From Gammaproteobacteria bacterium (lineage in GTDB: Bacteria; Pseudomonadota; Gammaproteobacteria; SZUA-229): a DNA stretch of 10,518 nucleotides. The notes under the pieces were generated by a model. It was given only the letters and a program-made list of their open reading frames with translations. It ran no database searches and was not told the DNA's origin. The stretch covers positions 1 through 10,518 of the forward strand of contig JARFQK010000394.1 in the NCBI GenBank assembly GCA_029287815.1, written 5' to 3'. Both the position numbers and the translations under genes were made by a program. Below are positions 6,477 through 10,518 of the stretch, in pieces (position 1 is the stretch's first letter; the number at the start of each line of letters is the position of its first letter).

Positions 6477-6493
6477 TCGCCGGCATTGCGCGT

Positions 6494-7081
6494 TCATTCA
6501 TGATCGCCAAGCACATCGAACCCTTCGATTTCCAGCATCGAAATCAGTTTGATCAGGGGTAGACCGACGAGCGTATTCGGGTCTTCGCCCTCGAATTTCT
6601 CGAACAGGGCGATTCCCAGGCCCTCCGATTTGAAGCTCCCAGCACAATCGTAGGGCTGCTCTTTCTGCAAATAATGTTCGATCATGTCGTCTGTTAGCTG
6701 TCTGAAAACAACGGCGTAGGGGACACACACGGCCTGGCTGTTGCCGGTCTGGCTGTTTAGCAAGCACAGACCAGTCTGAAACACAATGCGCTGCCCGGAA
6801 GCTCTTTGAAGCTGCTTGAACGCATTCGAAAAATTGCCGGGTTTCGACAGCGGTCGGCCATTGAGTTCAGCGCTCTGATCCGAGCCAATGATCAACGCGT
6901 CGCGATGCCTGTCGGCGACTGCCTCCGCTTTTGAACGGGCCAGTCTGACCACCATTTGGTCGACGGACTCATGCTCCAAGCGGGACTCGACAATATCAGG
7001 TTTGTCACACTCGAAGGGTAAATGCAGTCGATCCAGCAGCGTTTTGCGGTAGGGTGATGTAGAGGCAAGTACCAGTTTCAT
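6494..7081 (-). CDS. yceF: Maf-family nucleotide pyrophosphatase, YceF type (7-methyl-GTP pyrophosphatase)
   Basis: The Maf family hydrolyses non-canonical or modified nucleoside triphosphates to monophosphates; the YceF branch prefers m7GTP and related nucleotides. The 195-aa protein has the family start MKLVLASTSPYRKTLLDRL (Ser/Arg motif), the catalytic GSDQ (66-69, with D68) typical of YceF rather than the GADT of dTTP/UTP-type Maf, GRPLSKPG (75-82), and CAGSFKSEGLGIALFEKFEG (146-165) followed by DPNTLVGLPL. The whole sequence is closely similar to E. coli YceF. The gene is divergent from yceD, with 117 bp between the start codons, a placement seen in many gamma- and betaproteobacteria. 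No obvious Shine-Dalgarno precedes the ATG. It converges on the protease gene across the repeat-filled gap. Confidence 0.95.
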   Translation of the reverse strand: MKLVLASTSPYRKTLLDRLHLPFECDKPDIVESRLEHESVDQMVVRLARSKAEAVADRHRDALIIGSDQSAELNGRPLSKPGNFSNAFKQLQRASGQRIVFQTGLCLLNSQTGNSQAVCVPYAVVFRQLTDDMIEHYLQKEQPYDCAGSFKSEGLGIALFEKFEGEDPNTLVGLPLIKLISMLEIEGFDVLGDHE

Positions 7082-7129
7082 AACGATATTTTATACGAAT
7101 CCATCCTTGACTGAACTTTCCTCTCAGTG

Positions 7130-7157
7130 TTGGTCAGAACTTGTTGATATCTATACA
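7130..7157 (+). promoter_or_regulatory. Candidate sigma70-like promoter for yceD-rpmF-plsX-fabH
   Basis: TTGGTC (7130-7135) and TATACA (7152-7157) are spaced by 16 bp in the 117-bp divergent gap between maf and yceD. Initiation would be near 7164, giving a leader of about 35 nt before the yceD ATG. The -35 is a moderate match. A TATAGA hexamer on the opposite strand (complement of 7150-7155) overlaps the -10 and could serve maf. Confidence 0.4.
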
Positions 7158-7198
7158 ATATTTACACATTCCCGAGTTTCCATTAAACTTCGCCGATT

Positions 7199-7702
7199 AT
7201 GCAGAGTAAACTGCCTGAGAGCGCTGATTTTCTGAAAGAAGTTCAGAGAAACACCTGTTATCAGGGCCGCTGGCCGGTTTCCAGATTCGAGCGGCTGCGC
7301 GACATAATTTGCGATCACAGCGGTGAGGTCGAGGTAAGGCTGAAGTTTGGTGTCAGTGCCGGAACGCGATGTCTGGATGGTCAGGTAGTGGCCGAGCTCG
7401 CGTTGCGTTGCGAACGTTGCCTGAATCCGGTGAACCAGCACATCGACAGTGGGTTCCGTTTTGGGCTGGTCGTCGATGAAGACGAGGCGAGTCTGCTACC
7501 GAAAGAGTTTGAACCTTTGGTGTTGACTGATGGTGAGCAGTCATTAATCGAGCTGGTCGAGGACGAGCTTTTGCTGTCGCTTCCGATTGTTGCCAAGCAT
7601 GATCGAGAATGCTCGGAAATTCTGCGACAGCATCAGAATGATCGAAACGCGCAAACCGACACCTATAAACCGTTTGCGGCGCTGAAAGATTTAATGAACT
7701 GA
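7199..7702 (+). CDS. yceD: YceD/DUF177 family 23S rRNA accumulation protein
   Basis: YceD family proteins are needed for normal accumulation of 23S rRNA and are almost always encoded next to rpmF. The 167-aa protein aligns along its length with E. coli YceD: YQGRWPVSRFERL (21-33), the zinc-ribbon-like CxxC in LRCERCLNP (69-77), EFEPLVL (103-109), and the most conserved segment LIELVEDELLLSLPIVAKHD (116-135) followed by a Cys (C138). The C-terminus ends KPFAALKDLMN, as in relatives. The start at 7199 lies about 40 nt after the candidate -10; no strong ribosome-binding site is present. A 178-bp gap with five stem-loops separates it from rpmF. The biochemical role beyond rRNA accumulation is uncertain. 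Confidence 0.93.
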   Translation: MQSKLPESADFLKEVQRNTCYQGRWPVSRFERLRDIICDHSGEVEVRLKFGVSAGTRCLDGQVVAELALRCERCLNPVNQHIDSGFRFGLVVDEDEASLLPKEFEPLVLTDGEQSLIELVEDELLLSLPIVAKHDRECSEILRQHQNDRNAQTDTYKPFAALKDLMN

Positions 7703-7706
7703 GGAA

Positions 7707-7852
7707 GCTCTGAATAATTCATTCCTGAATTATCAGAGCACGGGAAACATAAAATGCGATTTTCTGTTTCCCTCCATTTTCAATCGCTAGAGGCGATAAA
7801 AAATGGCGGCGCGTCCAGGCGCCGCGGAAACTCTGAATCGATCAGAGTTTCC
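7707..7852 (+). promoter_or_regulatory. Array of five consecutive stem-loops in the yceD-rpmF gap (candidate structured leader RNA of rpmF)
   Basis: The region starts 4 nt after the yceD stop and ends 17 nt before the rpmF ribosome-binding site. Five hairpins abut. H1: 7707-7721 with 7726-7739, 14 bp and one bulge, loop TTCC. H2: 7742-7749 with 7765-7772 plus inner AAAAT/ATTTT (7751-7755 and 7759-7763), 13 bp. H3: CCATTTT (7774-7780) with AAAATGG (7800-7806) plus ATCGC/GCGAT, 12 bp. H4: GCGGCGC with GCGCCGC (7806-7825), 7 bp sharing one base with H3. H5: 7826-7836 with 7842-7852, a perfect 11-bp stem with a 5-nt loop. About three quarters of the bases are paired. None has a following T-tract, so they are not ordinary terminators. 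All have plausible RNA loops. Plausible roles, by inference, are L32 feedback control or RNase/3'-end protection that raises rpmF relative to yceD. Confidence 0.75.
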
Positions 7853-7869
7853 TTAATGCATTGAAACAC

Positions 7870-7876
7870 AGGAGAG
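7870..7876 (+). promoter_or_regulatory. Strong Shine-Dalgarno for rpmF that supports a GTG start
   Basis: AGGAGAG with its AGGAG core 6 nt before the GTG at 7881. It is the best ribosome-binding site in the window and settles the non-ATG start of L32. Confidence 0.85.
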
Positions 7877-7880
7877 ACCC

Positions 7881-8069
7881 GTGGCTGTACAACAGAACAG
7901 AAAAACACGTTCGAGACGCGGCATGCGTCGTTCGCATGACGCAATTACTAACAAGACGCTGTCCGTCGATTCGACGTCGGGCGAGACCCATTTGCGTCAT
8001 CACGTCTCACCCGACGGTTACTACCGCGGGCGTAAGGTCGTTGAAACCGAAAACGAGTTCGAAGATTAA
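7881..8069 (+). CDS. rpmF: Large-subunit ribosomal protein L32 (bL32)
   Basis: Structural protein of the 50S subunit. The 62-aa sequence begins [20 protein letters not shown] and continues [23 protein letters not shown], almost identical in pattern to E. coli L32 ([20 protein letters not shown]). It has no zinc-binding cysteines, so it is the Cys-minus form usual in Gammaproteobacteria. It carries a short acidic C-terminal extension (ETENEFED) beyond the usual 57 residues. The start codon is GTG with a strong Shine-Dalgarno. yceD-rpmF-plsX-fabH is the classical order linking ribosome supply to membrane lipid synthesis. The long hairpin array upstream is the likely site of any dedicated control. 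Confidence 0.98.
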   Translation: [62 protein letters not shown]

Positions 8070-8101
8070 TCCCCGGGTCTTGTCTTCAGCGCAGGGCTAC
8101 A

Positions 8102-9127
8102 ATGCCTGACTCGGTGGTTATCGCGCTCGATGCCATGGGCGGTGACTTCGGTCCTGAAGTCGTTATCCCAGCCGCCGCAAAAGTTATTGCCAAGCGTGAC
8201 AATCTCAGCATGGTTCTGGTCGGCGATCAGGAGCGTTTGCGTGATTGTGCACAAAGGCATAATATTCAATTGCACGACAGGCTCCGCGTTCAACACGCCT
8301 CCGAAGTAGTGGAAATGAGCGATGAGCCAGCCATGGCAATGCGCAAAAAGAAAGACTCGTCCATGCGCGTTGCGATCAACCTCGTCCATCAGGGCATTGC
8401 GGATGCGGCCGTGAGTGCAGGCAACACTGGAGCTTTGATGGCGATTGCAAAATTTGTACTCAAAACCCTGCCGGGCATCGACCGTCCCGCGATCTGTACG
8501 ACCATTCCGTCGAAGGATGGCCATACGCAAATGTTGGATTTGGGAGCGAATGTGGATTGTACCGCGGGGCATCTGTTCCAGTTTGCCGTGATGGGTTCGG
8601 TTCTGACCGAGGCGATCGACAATGTCCAACGGCCGCGTGTCGGACTATTGAATATCGGCTCTGAGTCGATGAAAGGTAATGCGCAGGTCAAAGCTGCCGA
8701 TGAATCTCTGGTTGACGCGCCATTGAATTATATTGGCTTCGTTGAAGGTGATGACATCTATAGCGACAAGGTCGATGTCGTCGTCTGCGATGGCTTCGTG
8801 GGCAACATCTCGTTGAAAACGGCCGAGGGTGTTGCGCGCCTGATTGGCTATTATATGAAGCAGGAATTCAAACGTGGCTTATATAACAGGTTAGCGGGGT
8901 TGATTGCGTTGCCGGTGCTCAGGGCGTTCAGAAAGCGCATAGATCCGAGTGCGTATAACGGAGCGAGCTTGTTAGGGCTCAAAGGCATTGTCGTCAAGAG
9001 TCACGGCGGAGCCGATGTTAATGCATTTGCAAACGCGATAGAAAACGCTATTGTCGAGGCCAATCAATCGGTTCCCCAAAAGATTCAGGAACACATTCAA
9101 CCGTTGCTGCAGAGACAGTCGGCTTGA
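8102..9127 (+). CDS. plsX: Phosphate acyltransferase PlsX
   Basis: Converts acyl-ACP and phosphate to acyl-phosphate, the acyl donor for PlsY in phospholipid synthesis; a peripheral membrane enzyme. The 341-aa protein has the family start VVIALDAMGGDFGPEVVIP (5-23), the SAGNTGALMA motif, TTIPSKDGHTQMLDLGANVD, a PRVGLLNIGSESMKGN segment, and VDVVVCDGFVGNISLKTAEG. The C-terminal GASLLGLKGIVVKSHGGAD is also diagnostic. Length is normal. The ATG at 8102 lies 32 nt after rpmF, with GGG 6 nt upstream. The stop overlaps the TTG start of fabH (TTGA), giving translational coupling. Confidence 0.98.
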   Translation: MPDSVVIALDAMGGDFGPEVVIPAAAKVIAKRDNLSMVLVGDQERLRDCAQRHNIQLHDRLRVQHASEVVEMSDEPAMAMRKKKDSSMRVAINLVHQGIADAAVSAGNTGALMAIAKFVLKTLPGIDRPAICTTIPSKDGHTQMLDLGANVDCTAGHLFQFAVMGSVLTEAIDNVQRPRVGLLNIGSESMKGNAQVKAADESLVDAPLNYIGFVEGDDIYSDKVDVVVCDGFVGNISLKTAEGVARLIGYYMKQEFKRGLYNRLAGLIALPVLRAFRKRIDPSAYNGASLLGLKGIVVKSHGGADVNAFANAIENAIVEANQSVPQKIQEHIQPLLQRQSA

Positions 9128-10092
9128 GTTACGCACGTATAACAGGTACTGGCGGCTATCTTCCCGAAAAGATTCTGACCAACCGGGATCTCGAGAAAAT
9201 GGTTGAAACCAGCGACGAGTGGATCCGTGATCGCACCGGCATACGCCAACGGCATATTGCTGCGGATGATGAATTCACCGTGGATCTGGCTGAGCAAGCC
9301 GCAAAAAGAGCTCTCGACGCTGCCGGAATCTCTGCCGATCAGATTGATCTGATCATTGTAGCGACAACGACACCTGACCGCGTCTTTCCAAGTACTGCTT
9401 GTTTGCTCCAGGAGCGACTCGGCATTCATGGCTGTCCAGCGTTTGATGTGCAGGCGGTATGCACCGGCTTTGTTTATGGCCTTGGTGTCGCGGACCAATT
9501 CTTCAAAGCAGGCACATCAAAATGCGCACTCGTCATTGGTGCGGAAACACTGTCACGCATTATCAATTGGAAGGACCGAAACACGTGTGTGCTTTTCGGT
9601 GACGGTGCTGGCGCAGTGATTCTACAGGCCGACCAGGACACTGGCATTTTGTCAACGCATCTTCATGCGGATGGCAGTTATGAACACCTTCTGACCGTGC
9701 CTTATGGGGTCTCGACCGGCAACCGCCAACTGCTCGAGGGCTCCGGCGGCATCACGATGAAAGGCAATGAAGTCTTCAAGATGGCGGTCAATACGCTGGG
9801 CCGCATCGTTGATGAAACGCTGCAACACAACAACATGAAGAAAAGCGATATCGATTGGCTGGTGCCGCATCAGGCCAATATCCGTATCATCAATGCGACC
9901 GCCAGAAAATTGAACCTTTCTCTGGATAATGTCGTTATCACGGTTGACATGCACGGCAATACTTCTGCTGCGTCGGTGCCGTTGGCCTTGGATGTCGCCG
10001 TTCGTGATGGCCGAATCAAGAAAGGTGAGACACTGATGCTCGAGGCATTCGGCGGCGGATTCACCTGGGGTTCAGTTCTACTCAAGTTCTGA
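9124..10092 (+). CDS. fabH: Beta-ketoacyl-ACP synthase III
   Basis: Starts type II fatty acid synthesis by condensing acetyl-CoA with malonyl-ACP. The 322-aa protein has the complete thiolase-fold catalytic triad: C113 in QAVCTGF, H249 in PHQANIRI and N279 in HGNTSAAS. The N-terminus SYARITGTGGYLPEKILTN and the TSDEWIRDRTGIRQRHIA region are typical. The TTG at 9124 is the only start consistent with the conserved N-terminus; it overlaps the plsX stop by 4 nt, so re-initiating ribosomes probably supply translation. In many relatives fabD follows immediately; here a VOC-fold gene does. Confidence 0.97.
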   Translation: MSYARITGTGGYLPEKILTNRDLEKMVETSDEWIRDRTGIRQRHIAADDEFTVDLAEQAAKRALDAAGISADQIDLIIVATTTPDRVFPSTACLLQERLGIHGCPAFDVQAVCTGFVYGLGVADQFFKAGTSKCALVIGAETLSRIINWKDRNTCVLFGDGAGAVILQADQDTGILSTHLHADGSYEHLLTVPYGVSTGNRQLLEGSGGITMKGNEVFKMAVNTLGRIVDETLQHNNMKKSDIDWLVPHQANIRIINATARKLNLSLDNVVITVDMHGNTSAASVPLALDVAVRDGRIKKGETLMLEAFGGGFTWGSVLLKF

Positions 10093-10098
10093 TGACCC

Positions 10099-10467
10099 AT
10101 GCGCTTAACGGGGAGTGTTGCTGTTCTCAATTGCTCTAATATCGAGCAGTCCTTGAATTTCTATGAACAGGCGTTGCAGTTTGTCGTATTGAATAAACGC
10201 ATAGGTAAACTTGGACTGGAATGGGTCCATCTACGATCCGGTGAGGTTGTGCTGATGCTCGAACGAGCATCAGCGCGCGATCAAATGGTCAGCAACAGTC
10301 TCAACCGGTTGTATTTCTATAGCGATGATGTAGCGGCGACGCATCACTACCTAAGGGCCAAGGGATACGACGTAAGCCCGATCATCGAAACGGCGTATAT
10401 GAAAGAATTTGACCTGCACGATCCCGATGGTCAACGACTGACCTTAGGCCAGCGCATTGCCAAATAG
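10099..10467 (+). CDS. VOC-superfamily (glyoxalase/bleomycin resistance-like) protein of unknown function
   Basis: The 122-aa protein has the beta-alpha-beta-beta-beta pattern of the VOC fold: SVAVLNCSNIEQSLNFYEQAL (6-26) with the conserved xFY helix, WVHLRSGEVVLMLE, then a second module with RLYFYSDDVAATHHYLRAKGYDV, ending FDLHDPDGQRLTL. Set against E. coli glyoxalase I by eye, the first metal ligand (His5) falls on Val7 and the last (Glu122, in the DPDG-x-x-E position) falls on Thr. It therefore looks like a metal-free binding protein, similar in that respect to bleomycin-binding proteins, rather than glyoxalase I. It starts 6 bp after fabH and is probably co-transcribed. No substrate can be inferred. 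Confidence 0.8.
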   Translation: MRLTGSVAVLNCSNIEQSLNFYEQALQFVVLNKRIGKLGLEWVHLRSGEVVLMLERASARDQMVSNSLNRLYFYSDDVAATHHYLRAKGYDVSPIIETAYMKEFDLHDPDGQRLTLGQRIAK

Positions 10468-10494
10468 GATTCTGTAAGAACCATCATCTCAACG

Positions 10495-10518
10495 GTAGGA
10501 GCGGCTTCAGCCGCGAAA
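10495..10518. repeat. REP-like palindrome (GTAGGAGCGGCTTCAGCCGC), cut by window end
   Basis: GCGGCT (10501-10506) pairs with AGCCGC (10509-10514), preceded by GTAGGA. This matches the GTAGGAGCGGCTTxAGCCGCGA class of repetitive extragenic palindromes best known from Pseudomonas and relatives. It sits 28 bp after the VOC gene stop and may continue past the window. Confidence 0.75.

Noticed and set aside
6100..6493. CRISPR array in the repeat-rich gap
   Set aside because: Repeats are inverted, of three different sequences, and not regularly spaced direct repeats.
6244..6552. 102-codon open frame across the repeat-filled gap
   Set aside because: It runs through two inverted repeats and into the end of maf on the other strand, has no recognisable domain and reads repeat sequence; treated as chance.
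7707..7852. Hairpins as Rho-independent terminators of yceD
   Set aside because: None of the five stems is followed by a run of T; T-rich bits lie inside stems.
7861..8109. 82-codon frame overlapping rpmF in another frame
   Set aside because: Shadow of the conserved L32 gene, which has the strong ribosome-binding site.

Overview
The window is a compact bacterial chromosome segment, most likely from a gammaproteobacterium. The gene order ribD-ribE-ribB(X)-ribH-nusB-thiL-pgpA, the divergent maf/yceF next to yceD-rpmF-plsX-fabH, and the enterobacterial-like starts of ThiL, NusB and YceF all point that way. A betaproteobacterium is not fully excluded, because both gene blocks also occur there. 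No lineage-specific RNA gene is present to settle it.

Region 1 (2-6112, + strand) is a long, tightly packed riboflavin/cofactor operon. It holds the 3' half of ribD, a proteasome-like Ntn-hydrolase related to HslV (BPH type) with serine in the nucleophile position, ribE, a ribBX-type gene whose GTP cyclohydrolase II half has lost its zinc cysteines, ribH, nusB, thiL, pgpA and a secreted retropepsin-like aspartic protease. Most junctions overlap or are under 20 bp. The exception is a 138-bp gap before thiL. RibD, RibB, RibH and RibE cover riboflavin synthesis from the GTP cyclohydrolase II product onward; a true ribA must lie elsewhere.

Region 2 (6113-6493) is a gene-free gap between convergent genes. 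It is filled with three different palindromic intergenic repeats.

Region 3 (6494-10467) has maf/yceF on the minus strand, divergent from a + strand yceD-rpmF-plsX-fabH operon for a 23S rRNA accumulation factor, ribosomal protein L32 and the start of phospholipid/fatty acid synthesis. Between yceD and rpmF lie five back-to-back stem-loops (7707-7852). They are the most striking non-coding structure here and look like a structured leader or processing region for L32 mRNA. A VOC-fold protein follows fabH where fabD is often found. The window ends inside a REP-like palindrome.

The best candidates for something under-described are the five-hairpin array before rpmF and the Ser-type proteasome homologue embedded in the riboflavin operon.
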